Shown here piece after piece: positions 55,259-64,000 of a stretch of DNA of 64,000 nucleotides. Made by a program: the position numbers and the translations under genes. The notes below the pieces were generated by a model. The model ran no database searches, had not been told where the DNA came from, and was given only the letters and a program-made list of their open reading frames with translations. Source of the stretch: Sthenelais limicola (lineage: Eukaryota; Annelida; Polychaeta; Phyllodocida; Sigalionidae); contig OW804100.1 in the NCBI GenBank assembly GCA_942159475.1, forward strand, positions 6,216,127 to 6,280,126. The letters are read 5' to 3'. Position 1 is the first letter of the stretch; each line of letters begins with the position of its first letter.

Positions 55259-56379
55259 ACATTATCCCTTCTACCTCTGTTGTTGGGCGAATTTCTCAGA
55301 GATCCTGCAACAACCTATTAATGTAAGGGCCGATGTTACTGTTTATTCCAGAATGCTCTTTATTTTATGGTCATCAGTGCGCATGTTTCATTCCTGACAT
55401 TTTGAGAATGTTGAATGCATAAGGGGATTCAGTAATATTTAAGAATATGGATTGCTCCATCTTCGCAAGAATATAGAACATAATATTAACTTATAATACA
55501 CGCATAATTATGTGATGTGTTCAAGGAAAATGAGTCACAAGTCGCGAAAACTGCGATTTTGAGATATCATCATATTTGAAAAGATGAGATCAAGCGGATT
55601 CCATAGTAAACAGTTGTACATAGATAATATGTATTTCTATTTTTAAAGTTTGATATTTTCATTTAGTAAAAGAAATATTCTTGGTGGATTTACAAGTAAA
55701 GTAGCAAAATAAACTCTATACAATCACCTTAGAAATGGATAGATATAATTTTATATACTGTCCTGAAATTTAGAACGTTGATTCATATGACTGAAGGCAC
55801 TAAACCCTAAAAACCCTATTACCCCATGCACCCCATGGCATTCGTGACCCCCAATTAATTGATTAGAGTAAAGGAATGAAATCAAAGGAATAAATGAAAT
55901 ACCTGAGGCGATGTTTGGGCGACGACATTGTTAAAAGGTTTTATTTATTGTATAAGTGGTAAATATGAATAGAAATGAAGAAGATGTAATAATACTTTTA
56001 GGTGAAGATATAAGGGAGGAAATAATGTAATGCGCTAGGGAAATTACAGTTATAGTCATATAATATTGTATAATATAATTTTAATTTCCTACCGGCGGTA
56101 TGTATTTTTTGGTTGTTGGGTGGGAGGGATGGAAATTTTAAATGAGTAGGTTTTGTAATTGGATCGAGAGAAGGAGGAAGAATGGGGTTTTGTGGGAAGG
56201 GAAGTTAAACCGGTAGGAGATAGGGGGCAGCACCAATGCCTTGGAATCCAAAAGATTCCCGCAACATGACAGAAAAATACGATAGATTATTAAGGAAGAA
56301 ATACTCCTTTATTTTATCCATCCATAGCCAGTAGTAGAATCAGCCCATTTAGTAGCCCTTAGGTAATGCTATGTTATGT
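55259..56379. other. Unassigned, includes repeat R4 copy 2
   Basis: 55660-55800 matches 11680-11830 (TACTGTCCTGAAATTT and upstream), a LINE RT-tail relic. The remainder shows no gene. Confidence 0.4.
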
Positions 56380-56615
56380 GGGTCAGATTTTCAGAAAATG
56401 TGCAATTCACCTTCACCAATTCTCTCAAATAACACACATTTAAGATATATGAAAAATACTGTTCAACATAACCAAACCTGTATTTAGACTCTTTGAATCA
56501 AGGCAATACCAAATATACCCATATATACCTAGTGTTGATGATTTTTCAGTCCAATTTAGCAGAATTTACAAAATATGTTGAGCTGCCAATTGTGCATTTT
56601 CTGAAAATCTGACCC
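56380..56615 (-). mobile_element. MITE-A copy (divergent subfamily)
   Basis: ATGT on both sides (56376-56379, 56616-56619). The interior differs from A1-A3 (AAACCTGTATTTAGACTC). Confidence 0.86.
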
Positions 56616-56891
56616 ATGTCACACATCCTCAGTACGTTTCAATCAGTTTAAATTCCCACACTCAAGGATATGCATGGAAATATACTCAGCCGGGTTCTAC
56701 CCAGTGGGGGTCTGCTCTATAGATGGGTTTGGTCTGGGAAATGTAATGCATAATGTAGTATGTGTCTAAAAAATATAAAGGCGTTTTATAGTTGATTTAT
56801 AAGCACTCATTTCTAAGCATGCATGACTTAACGTAAGGACTATTGAAGTGTTACTGGTTCAATGATAATAATGGCAATGGTGGTAACCCGG

Positions 56892-58690
56892 TGTAGCAGT
56901 TCTAATGTACCCCCCATCAGATGTACCCCCCGGTATAACTAACCTAGGTCTAATGTACCGGGGGTACATTTGACCTAGGTCCAATATACCCCCGGGGGTA
57001 CTTTAGACCTAGGTTGGATATACCCCCTCCAGTTTTAATGTACCCCCCGGGGGTAAAATAGACCTAGGTCAAATGTACCCCCACCAGGTTCAAAGTACCC
57101 CAAAGGGGGAAACTAAACCTAGGTCTAATATACCCCAAATATTTGAAAATAACCAAGTACTGATCGAAACATTAATTCTTTAAATTATGACAATAAAAGT
57201 AATAGTACATACCTATAATAATCAGAACTGAATAGATTTTAGTAATGAATTATTGTGATCTGAGAAAAGTATTTAATTCAGGATATGAATTACACAGAGT
57301 GCTGTTCTCATCACATCCCGTAGCATTTTATTAGATATTAAATTATTGACATAATATTATAATAGTGACAATTCTATTATAGGCATTACATAGAGCAAAA
57401 ATCGTAATTTCCAATCTACAATAGTTCAATTCAATTTTAAATGTGGGTTGTAGCATAATCTTAATTTGAGGCAAGTAATGGAATCAATAGAATTTACAAA
57501 ATTCAAGATTATCAAAGAAACAAAGGGGGGTAATTTGAACCTAGAGGGGGTCATTTAAACCTGAGGTCTAAATTACCGGAGGGGTACATTAGATCGGGGG
57601 GTAGTTTAGAACTGTTACACCGGTGTAGCAGGTCTAAATTACCCCCCCCCATCTAATATACCCCCCGGTAATTTAGACCTTAGGTTTAAATTACTCCCTC
57701 TAGGTTTAAATTACCCCCCTTTGTTTCATTGATAATCTTACACCAACACTTCTAAAAGAACATAATTATTGGGAGAGAAGGTCATATCTAATGCATATGG
57801 GAAAATAATTAAAGATCAATGTGAGGGTCTAATAATGAAATTTATTGTAATTCTGTATAATAATCCTTTTTTCTTTTTATTTATTTAAACTGAAAATATC
57901 ATTGTAACTGAATGACCATGGGAGCTTATTGCAAATAAAAAAGCAAAACAACTAAAATCTATTCAGTTCTGTCTATCAGGCCTGTACTCTATTCATTATT
58001 TACTTTATTCATTATTACTTTTCTTCTCATAATTAAAAGAATTCATGTTTCAATAGAGTGCGTAAGTGTCATGGCGGCGGGGCGCGAATTAATGAAAATT
58101 AGTCGCATAGTTGTACCAATGTGTGGACCGGAAGTAAATAATCCCCATGGAGTTAGCATTGGGGTGATAAATAATCACTCTATACATCGCACCAATAACG
58201 GTTTGACGATTATGAAGGCTATAGTTGAAATTGTTTGCCTCTAAAGATGTATATATGTAAGTTAGAACTCTCAAATCTAGATGATCGATGAACAAACAGA
58301 GTTTATTTATCTCCGCAATTATGCGGCTATGGGAGCTTTGCATGACATGTCCACATGACGTCATGAAACTGCTACAGTAGCGCGACTCAAAAAATCGCTG
58401 CCGTGGACTACTTACGCGCCCTATAGGGGTACATCAGTACTAGATTGGTAACACATACTGGGGGTATATTAGACCTAGGTTTAGTTTCCCCTTTAGGGGT
58501 ACTTTGAACCTAGTGGGGGTACATTTAACCTAGGTTTAATATACCCCCGGGGGTATATTGAAACTGGAGGGGGTATATCTAACCTAGGTCTAAAGTACCC
58601 CCGGGGGTATATTGGACCCCCGGTACATTAGACCTAGGTTAGTTATACCGGGGGGTACACCTGATGGGGGGTACATTAGACCTGCTACAC
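56892..58690. mobile_element. Foldback complex FB-3: two abutting elements of CCTAGG and CCCCCGGGGG palindromes
   Basis: The outer ends are inverted repeats of about 245 bp (56892-57141; 58453-58690) starting GGTGTAGCAG. Two further copies of this tip meet head to head at the centre (GTTACACCGGTGTAGC, about 57606-57622), each followed by its own 90-105-bp arm (57525-57609; 57615-57727). So the block reads as two TIR elements, about 0.72 and 1.08 kb, sharing a border. The arms consist of TAATGTACCCCC, GGGGGTA and ACCTAGGT words repeated every 25-35 bp. There is no protein; the interiors are AT-rich. Confidence 0.75.
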
Positions 58691-58718
58691 CTGTACCGAC
58701 TGAGAATTATGCATACAT

Positions 58719-58862
58719 GGGTCAAGTCTTCAGAAAATGTACAATAGGCCTTCACCGATCCTCTCAAATAACCTGAATTTAAGACGAAAATCAGGTACAA
58801 AATACAGTTCAATATAACCAGACAGATTTATTGAATGAGTACAATACAGAATACACTCACTG
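58719..58862 (-). mobile_element. MITE-A left half (A2)
   Basis: GGGTCAAGTCTTCAGAAAAT to ACAGAATACACTCAC, then unrelated sequence (TGACCGAGTGG). The right half is absent. Confidence 0.78.
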
Positions 58863-59378
58863 ACCGAGTGGTATAATGCCTTGTGGCGAATCCCAGGAAA
58901 CAGAAAACCGTTATGAATATTTTAATAGTTTATTAACATGAATTTAAAACAAATGATTGCACAAATTAATTAAAGCAAATTGCACAAATCCCCTGTTTCC
59001 CCTTGTAGATGCTAGTGTAGTTAGACACAGCAGTGGGTGGAAGACCATGGTTATTCTTCATTGAATTGCTGCCTGTGTGAGCCCATAATCTTCTCATGCT
59101 AATGAATCTCTTTGTTTATTATAGCCAATGTACTTTGTGCCAGTCTACCAATAATTCCAATTGTCATTTGCAATGATGTTTGATGTTTGCTGTATAAAAA
59201 TTCTAAATAAAAAAATGTGTATTTCTGATGGTAGGCTATATTTGGATTCTAAATGCAATACAAACGAGGGATGGGTGGGTGGGTGTTGGAAGAGGTGTGT
59301 GTGTGTGTGTGGGGGGGGGGGGGGTCCTAGGTAAAATGACTTTTACACTTAATGCTCCTTCTGAACTAACCTGATATC
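58863..59378. other. Unassigned with GT and poly-G microsatellite
   Basis: GTGGGTGG, (GT)n and a poly-G run at about 59268-59324. No gene. Confidence 0.5.
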
Positions 59379-59787
59379 AAAACCTTTCTCAAATAACCCA
59401 AATTTCAGACGAAAATAAAGTTCAAAAACCAGTTCAACCTAACCAAACAGATTGCTGGAATTAATGCAATGCTGAATATGCTAAAAACTTAGCTAGCATT
59501 GACCAAATTGCAGCGTAATTTACCAGAATTTACTAAATGTGTAGAGCTCAGTCTAGGCCCAAAGTTGAGAGAGTCCCTTCAAACGAAGGGAAAGCCTCTT
59601 GCCTCAAACCGCAAAGTGCTATTATAATTCCATTAAGACGGCAAAATGCCATTATATTCCCATTAAAACCCCGAGTTCTAGGCAAGGAAACTGATTAGCG
59701 AAGTAGGCTGACATACCATTCTTATCTGATCTCCGGGTTTTGACCTAGAGTGAGCTGCCAATTGTACATTTTCTGAAAATCTGACCC
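59379..59787 (-). mobile_element. MITE-A copy (A3), left end missing, split by MITE-B
   Basis: Starts at CTCAAATAACCCAAATTTC and ends CTGACCC. The core is interrupted after GTGTAGAGCT and resumes AGCTGCCAATTGTACA across the MITE-B insertion 59549-59752. Confidence 0.85.
59549..59752 (+). mobile_element. MITE-B, complete copy with AGCT duplication
   Basis: 204 bp from CAGTCTAGGCCCAAAG to TTTTGACCTAGAGTG, imperfect terminal inverted repeats (CAGTCTAGG against CACTCTAGG). AGCT at 59545-59548 and 59753-59756; the pre-insertion MITE-A sequence is restored by removing one copy. This copy defines the family. Confidence 0.88.
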
Positions 59788-60615
59788 ATATATCTATCTA
59801 TATACCCCAGAGGTTCTATAGAGTCAAGTTTTAGTGGCCTGCGTCATAATTATGTTCACTGTACGGATCCATATATTTCATACTTAATCATCTTTATTTA
59901 ACTTGCTACATTATAAACATCCTGAATAAACGAACTATACCACCCCCAGTTTTGGTAATTTCAAATAAACGGAAACCCGTCGAGCTGGTTCTGTAGGTGG
60001 AGAGGAGTGGCGAGCTCCTCCATACATGGTTCACTGGTCTATTGTATTATATTATTCTGTTAATTATTATCATTAGATTAATACATTTCGGTTCCATTGA
60101 CAATTCCCTGCATGTATGGATATATTCTGACATATTGAACAACCGAAAGCATATTTAGGAAATGATAAAAGAAAGAAATACGAGATGTCTTCCTGTCATT
60201 TCGCAACGAATCTAAAAGTTGAACGATTCCCATCAGCTCAATATTAGATCCAACCTTTTATCCCAGTCAAACAACTACACATGCCTAATATGCATTAATC
60301 AGCGAAACGACTTCTGAAAACGAATAGTTATTTCTTTACTATTGACAACATGCTTGCGTAGGTAACACTGCTGTCCATTCACTTGAATAAATATTTGACA
60401 TTAACATATTCCATACAGACAATCATTATTATTTAATCACTTCTGCCTTAAAAGCGAGACACAATGAGCGATATCACATTACGATAAGATAAGATACTAC
60501 TTTATCACACAGTACATTATGAAGTTACGAAAACAGACAAATAGGTACACAGACTTCTAGATCCAGTTCTCCCAGACGTTACCATCTCTCTCAAGGCAGA
60601 GTTAACTATTAATTT
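59788..60615. other. Unassigned flank of the LTR element
   Basis: No gene recognised; a short GATAA run lies near 60484. Confidence 0.4.
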
Positions 60616-60620
60616 AGATG

Positions 60621-61044
60621 TGTAGTGAACCGCAGATTCGTGGGCACGAGTTTACAAAATTCCGGAAAGAATCACGAATACGAGGAGATTCGTTTGAACC
60701 TGGTTTATTTCCCAAAGGTATACAGTTACAAAGGTATTGTCACTGAAGCAAGGGTGCTTAATTTGAACAACAGAAGTATCTCGGTCCGCAGCGCGGCTCG
60801 AGTCCGTAGTGTTAAGCGAAGCCTGGATCCCCTTGCGGAGGTAGTAGTATCCTCCGCCTACCGTCCGTCGGAGGGTGTCTGCAGTGTCGTCTGCACGGTG
60901 GTGAATGTCGCCCCCTGACGGAACTGGCCGGAACTGGTGGTAGTCGTCTCCGGCGCTGGTAGAAGTGCCCCCGCTGTCGTAGCCTGGTTGGTGCTCGGCG
61001 ATAGTCAACAGCCTCGCTGTATTCCGGGTGGCGGACCCACTACA
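60621..61044 (-). repeat. 3' LTR of a minus-strand LTR retrotransposon
   Basis: 424 bp bounded by TGTAGTG and CACTACA, i.e. TG...CA ends within a 7-bp inverted repeat. On the minus strand it carries GGGAAATAAACC, a poly(A) signal, about 330 bp in. The outside flank AGATG (60616-60620) would be the 5-bp duplication to look for at the far end. The 207-codon minus-strand frame overlapping it (60652-61275) is LTR read-through and not a gene. Confidence 0.82.
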
Positions 61045-61058
61045 CTGCCCCCTCACTA
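61045..61058 (-). promoter_or_regulatory. Polypurine tract
   Basis: Minus strand AGTGAGGGGGCAG ends directly at the LTR start TGTAGTGGG. That is where the plus-strand DNA primer of LTR elements lies, and it fixes the orientation and identifies the LTR as the 3' copy. Confidence 0.75.
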
Positions 61059-61465
61059 GTTGGAGTTGAGGAGGTCCACGATAACTAGTTATGTAGGGTC
61101 CGCCGTGGCACCAAGGAGATCCTCGTGGCTCCAGATCCTCGTGTGCAGCGGGGCAAATGTTATGCCACTCCGCCGCACAGATCCTAGAGCCAGGCTTGCA
61201 CTCGCCCCCAAGGTTTGTACCCTTCAAGAGGCCACCGGACATGCCTGTCCATCCCGATCTCGGGGCGCGGTACAATCGGAAGCGTACATCCGAAGCATTA
61301 AAAACGAGCTTTATTATTAAAAGCGAGACTAGTGAACCATACTAGTCTTGCGGATAAAACCACCACCTGCGAGGAGGAGAGCCCTCCCCTCGCTGTGAGA
61401 TGAACCCACACGAGACTGCCGCCTCGGGGAATCGCAGTGCTAATCCCGAGCCCTATTGGGGAGTT

Positions 61466-62089
61466 CTAGACGAACTCACCCGTCTCCTTCGCCTCAGCTT
61501 CACCCTCCGTTTTGGAGATGCCGTGAAGCGAAAGATTCCCAATATTGGCTTCATCGAACGGGTCGAAACGCGGATCTGGGACGACAACTACGTTGTCTTC
61601 CTGTCCCAGATCATCGTAGATCAACCCCGTATCGGAGTCCGACTCCTGCAGTAGCTCGTGCTCTTCCCCGTCTGATATTTCTACCGACTTGTCAGAGCCC
61701 GAGCCTGCTGTCACCGGACCGTCCACGGAGCTGGTACACTCGCCCGTGCGAGGCCATGGTAACGGAATTACGTCACCATTTCCCTTGACCTCTTCCGTAC
61801 TCGTACCCGTGGGTGCGGTTACGGGAAGAGGTGCCGCTGGTTCGGTTGCCAACGGACCCTTCGTGGACGTATCCATCGAAGGTAGCGCTTCCTTAAACTT
61901 TGGGGGGGCCTCTCCGCTCGGAGGCGGTTCCGGCCGTGCCACCAAAGTTTTCTCCTCTATAAAGGAGAGGCGCTTGGTCGCCGAGGAGAAGTCTCCTCGG
62001 GGTGGTCTGTACGAGCGGGGAGTGGAGGTGGCAGTCGGAGTTGCTACTGCCGAATCCTCCGATTCCGCGGAGTGGCTACCCGGGAGCAT
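61466..62089 (-). CDS. LTR-element accessory/gag-like frame 2
   Basis: 207 residues, Ser/Thr/Pro/Glu-rich and probably disordered: SEDSAVATPTATSTPRSYRP, FIEEKTLVARPEPPPSGEAP, then an acidic end (SDGEEHELLQESDSD, LIYDDLGQEDNVVVVPDPRF). No zinc knuckle, protease or envelope signature. Its ATG starts one base after the TAA of the preceding frame (TAAGATG), in another phase. This suggests re-initiation or a frameshifted fusion of the two. It ends about 420 bp before the LTR. Function unknown. Confidence 0.5.
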   Translation of the reverse strand: MLPGSHSAESEDSAVATPTATSTPRSYRPPRGDFSSATKRLSFIEEKTLVARPEPPPSGEAPPKFKEALPSMDTSTKGPLATEPAAPLPVTAPTGTSTEEVKGNGDVIPLPWPRTGECTSSVDGPVTAGSGSDKSVEISDGEEHELLQESDSDTGLIYDDLGQEDNVVVVPDPRFDPFDEANIGNLSLHGISKTEGEAEAKETGEFV

Positions 62090-62090
62090 C

Positions 62091-62903
62091 TTAGGGCCTC
62101 ACGTAGCTGCCGACATCCGCGGGTTGGTTCCCATGTCCGTACTCACGCCCTGGTTTTTCGCGTTGCCGAGTTAGATCAGTAACGCCGATGAGCGTGCCAC
62201 CAGTGTCCATTGGGATCCCCGCAGAGTCCACTACCTGGACGGAGGGAGGTTCTATCCTGTGGGATAGGGGAAAGGCCGGCCGGCGCGAATGGAGAGCCTC
62301 AACTCGCAGCCGACTTTCTGTTTCGCGGAGCTCCTGTATCACCCGATCCAGTTTGGCCTGCTGACGTTCAGCTTCCTCCTTCTTGTCTTCCTCGCGGAAG
62401 TACGCCATGTACGCCATGGCCTGTTCATGGTCTCTCTGACGGTGTAGAGCGAAAGCAGCCTCCCGCTTGGCCGTATCAGCTAGCTGCTGACGAGCGGCCT
62501 CCTCCTGTTGGAGTCGTCGCTCTTCCGCTTGCCGTAGAGCGGCCTCCTCCTGTCGGAGTCGTTGCTCTTCCGCTTGCCATAGAGCAGCCTCCTCCTGTCG
62601 GAGTCGTAGATCCTCCGCCTGCCGTAGAGTTTCCTCTTCACGGAGTTTCCTCTCCAAGGCCTCTTTGATCAGGCGCGTCTCAGCTAGTGCAGTCTCACGT
62701 TTGACACGGAGCTGTTCTGCCTCAACCCGATCCTGCTCGAAACGATGCTGTACCGTCGCCTTTTCCTCCTCCTTCCGAGCAGTTGACCCCTCATGGGGGT
62801 CTACCTCCATCTCTGTTTCCGTGCTACGGAGAGGAGTTGCATTAGCGAGCGCTGATCCACCAGCGGTCGGTGTCACCTTCGTAGCCGCGACGCGTGTGGG
62901 CAC
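62091..62903 (-). CDS. LTR-element coiled-coil frame (gag-like)
   Basis: 270 codons counted from a GTG; an ATG lies about 30 codons further in (MEVDPHEG), so the true start is uncertain. Residues 45-190 are a long Glu/Arg/Gln helix with 15-residue repeats of the type EAALRQAEERRLQQE, encoded by a 45-bp tandem repeat (62494-62628). The end is basic and Gly-rich (LTRQREKPGREYGHG). Long coiled coils occur in gag proteins of some LTR elements, where they drive assembly, but no capsid motif or CCHC knuckle is visible here. It could equally be a captured host coiled-coil segment. Confidence 0.5.
   Translation of the reverse strand: MPTRVAATKVTPTAGGSALANATPLRSTETEMEVDPHEGSTARKEEEKATVQHRFEQDRVEAEQLRVKRETALAETRLIKEALERKLREEETLRQAEDLRLRQEEAALWQAEEQRLRQEEAALRQAEERRLQQEEAARQQLADTAKREAAFALHRQRDHEQAMAYMAYFREEDKKEEAERQQAKLDRVIQELRETESRLRVEALHSRRPAFPLSHRIEPPSVQVVDSAGIPMDTGGTLIGVTDLTRQREKPGREYGHGNQPADVGSYVRP
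62494..62628 (-). repeat. 45-bp in-frame tandem repeat, three units
   Basis: GCGGCCTCCTCCTGT recurs at 62494, 62539 and 62584 (CAGCC in the third). It expands the coiled coil by whole 15-residue blocks. Confidence 0.85.
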
Positions 62904-62924
62904 ACGGCTGAGGTGTTGGTTGGA

Positions 62925-63563
62925 GCGCCACGACCTATACCTCCAAAAAGAGGTTTGGCGGTCTGACGATCACCCGGTGCGAAACCCGGAGGAACAGCTG
63001 GTGCTACGCGCAAAGCTCTGTTGAACTTCAACAGAAACGGTCCACGTTATTGAGAGGCCTGTAGGTCTCTGCGATATCCACACAGAAGCCTTCCAGTGAC
63101 TCTTGTAGAGCCAGCCGGAGGACCGCTGCGCGATCAGCCACCACCTTCTGGGTGCGAGCGATGCCTACCCGGTCGACCTCGGGTGGGGGTACCCTTGCGG
63201 TAGCCGCAGGCCGTGACGGACCAGGCTGGGGGTCTGGCACGGGCGCCACAACCTATACCTCCAAAAAGAGGTTTGGCGGTCTGACGATCACCCGGTGCGA
63301 AACCCGGAGGAACAGCTGGTGCTACGCGCAAAGCTCTGTTGAACTTCAACAGAAACGGTCCACGTTATTGAGAGGCCTGTAGGTCTCTGCGATATCCACA
63401 CAGAAGCCTTCCAGTGACTCTTGTAGAGCCAGCCGGAGGACCGCTGCGCGATCAGCCACCACCTTCTGGGTGCGAGCGATGCCTACCCGGTCGACCTCGG
63501 GTGGGGGTACCCTTGCGGTAGCCGCAGGCCGTGACGGACCAGGCTGGGGGTCTGGCACGGGCG
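62925..63563. repeat. Tandem duplication of 318 bp, essentially identical copies
   Basis: Copy 1 at 62925-63242 and copy 2 at 63243-63563 match base for base over the parts I compared, differing at the junction (CCACGACC against CCACAACC). On the minus strand each carries the same frame (PDPQPGPSRPAATARVPPPE ... YRPLNNVDRFC) ending in a stop. Confidence 0.92.
63028..63249 (-). pseudogene. Duplicated C-terminal segment of LTR-element frame, copy 1
   Basis: About 70 codons, VPDPQPGPSRPAATARVP, VGIARTQKVVADRAAVLRLA and LQESLEGFCVDIAETYRPLN, ending NNVDRFC-stop. It is the second exemplar of the same tail because of the 318-bp duplication; being downstream of a stop codon, it should not be translated as part of the main frame. 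Confidence 0.45.
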
Positions 63564-63866
63564 AGGTGGCACGAGGTGCTCTACCCTCCGCGGCTGCGGG
63601 TGCGGGGCGTCGCGACTTCTGCAGGAACGTAAGTCCTGTAGGCAGGGCCGTAAGTCCAAGGCGGGGAATTCCTTCTCCTTAGAGGACGGAATTTTATACC
63701 TGTCTAACCAGGTGTTCTTATCGGGAATCAGGGCGGGCACGAGTTTCGGACGTTTCTCGGGCCGCTTTTCCATATCGGAACGATCCGATTTGTCCGACTT
63801 ATCGGAGCCCTTCTTCTTCCTCTTGGTCTTCCCCGTTCGTTTAGGCTTTGTTATATCCTTTTCCAA
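63346..63866 (-). CDS. LTR-element basic frame, open toward the window edge, with tail copy 2
   Basis: The minus strand is open from the window edge. Before the first listed start it reads GDKKARSTSATSEAILRNAK and EQGFTSKYPLEKD, so the true start is beyond 64000. Then come a Lys-rich block (TKPKRTGKTKRKKKGSDKSD) and LVPALIPDKNTWLDRYKI. Near 63600 the meaningful phase appears to shift to the segment VPDPQPGPSRPAA ... NNVDRFC, which stops at 63346. The basic cluster could be a nuclear localisation or nucleic-acid-binding tail of gag. No family recognised; a frameshift or assembly error between the two phases is possible. Confidence 0.45.
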
Positions 63867-64000
63867 CGGGTACTTGGAGGTGAAGCCTTGCTCCTTCGCG
63901 TTCCTCAGAATGGCTTCCGAGGTTGCAGAGGTGGAGCGTGCTTTTTTATCCCCACTGTGGGAGATACGAAACGCCTGCGTGCTCGAGAGCCGGCATAATT

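Larger units (their letters stand above)
61059..64000 (-). mobile_element. Interior of the LTR retrotransposon, truncated by the window edge
   Basis: GC-rich, unlike the rest of the window. Upstream of the polypurine tract come two adjacent frames (62091-62903, 61466-62089), then a 318-bp tandem duplication, then a basic frame open to the edge. No protease, RT or integrase is seen in these 3 kb. Either pol lies further 5' and these are additional 3' frames, or pol is deleted and they are gag-like. Confidence 0.6.

Noticed and set aside
60652..61275. 207-residue minus-strand frame
   Set aside because: It starts in the element interior and runs through the whole LTR, including the poly(A) signal. 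It is read-through, not a gene.
1..64000. tRNA, rRNA or snRNA genes
   Set aside because: I looked for tRNA B-box-like words followed by acceptor pairing and for rRNA core words and found nothing convincing. A covariance-model scan would be decisive.

Overview
The window is animal nuclear DNA and is built almost entirely from mobile elements. No operon-like gene packing is visible. The background is AT-rich and full of microsatellites. Every long reading frame I can identify belongs to a retroelement or DNA transposon. The mix suggests a marine invertebrate: CR1/Jockey-type LINEs, a Penelope-like element, a DIRS-like relic, a high density of MITEs, and a multicopy protein family that I know mainly from cnidarian, mollusc and other invertebrate genomes. 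The species cannot be named from this sequence, and I found no convincing host gene, tRNA or rRNA.

Layout. 0-5 kb: MITEs, a LINE tail, interspersed repeats, a pyrimidine minisatellite and a 1.3-kb TA-flanked transposon rich in TTCGGCCGAA. 4.6-11 kb: a LINE on the minus strand with an intact 981-residue endonuclease/reverse transcriptase frame and a separate upstream frame resembling an SGNH esterase. 11-29.9 kb: dense MITEs, a second minisatellite, a decayed DIRS-like RT/RNase H region (19.7-21.0 kb), a LINE RT remnant (21.1-21.8 kb) and several foldback elements.

29.97-41.66 kb is the centrepiece. It is one unit bounded by inverted repeats of about 500 bp that start TAGTGGGGCAG, flanked on both sides by TAC. 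It carries a broken plus-strand gene of roughly 1,170 visible codons. The protein has a PIN/XPG-like acidic region and a C-terminal tesmin-type CXC cysteine module. The simplest reading is a large DNA transposon whose own protein is this family. Later insertions have dismembered it: a 4.1-kb LINE inside a codon stretch of the gene, a 1.23-kb hAT-like element with a 6-bp target duplication, and a foldback repeat.

42-60.6 kb: a GIY-YIG Penelope-like fragment, a LINE RT split by a 0.7-kb insertion, more MITEs, an inverted copy of repeat modules from the left end of the window, an unidentified 171-residue frame, and a palindrome-rich complex (56.9-58.7 kb) built from CCTAGG and CCCCCGGGGG motifs. 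60.6-64 kb: base composition becomes GC-rich. This is the 3' part of a minus-strand LTR retrotransposon: a 424-bp LTR, a polypurine tract, two adjacent frames including a coiled-coil protein, an exact 318-bp tandem duplication, and a basic frame running off the window edge.

The recurring theme is MITE-A, about 20 copies of a roughly 235-bp element with long terminal inverted repeats and 4-bp target duplications. It is present about every 3 kb and serves as a clock for nested insertions.
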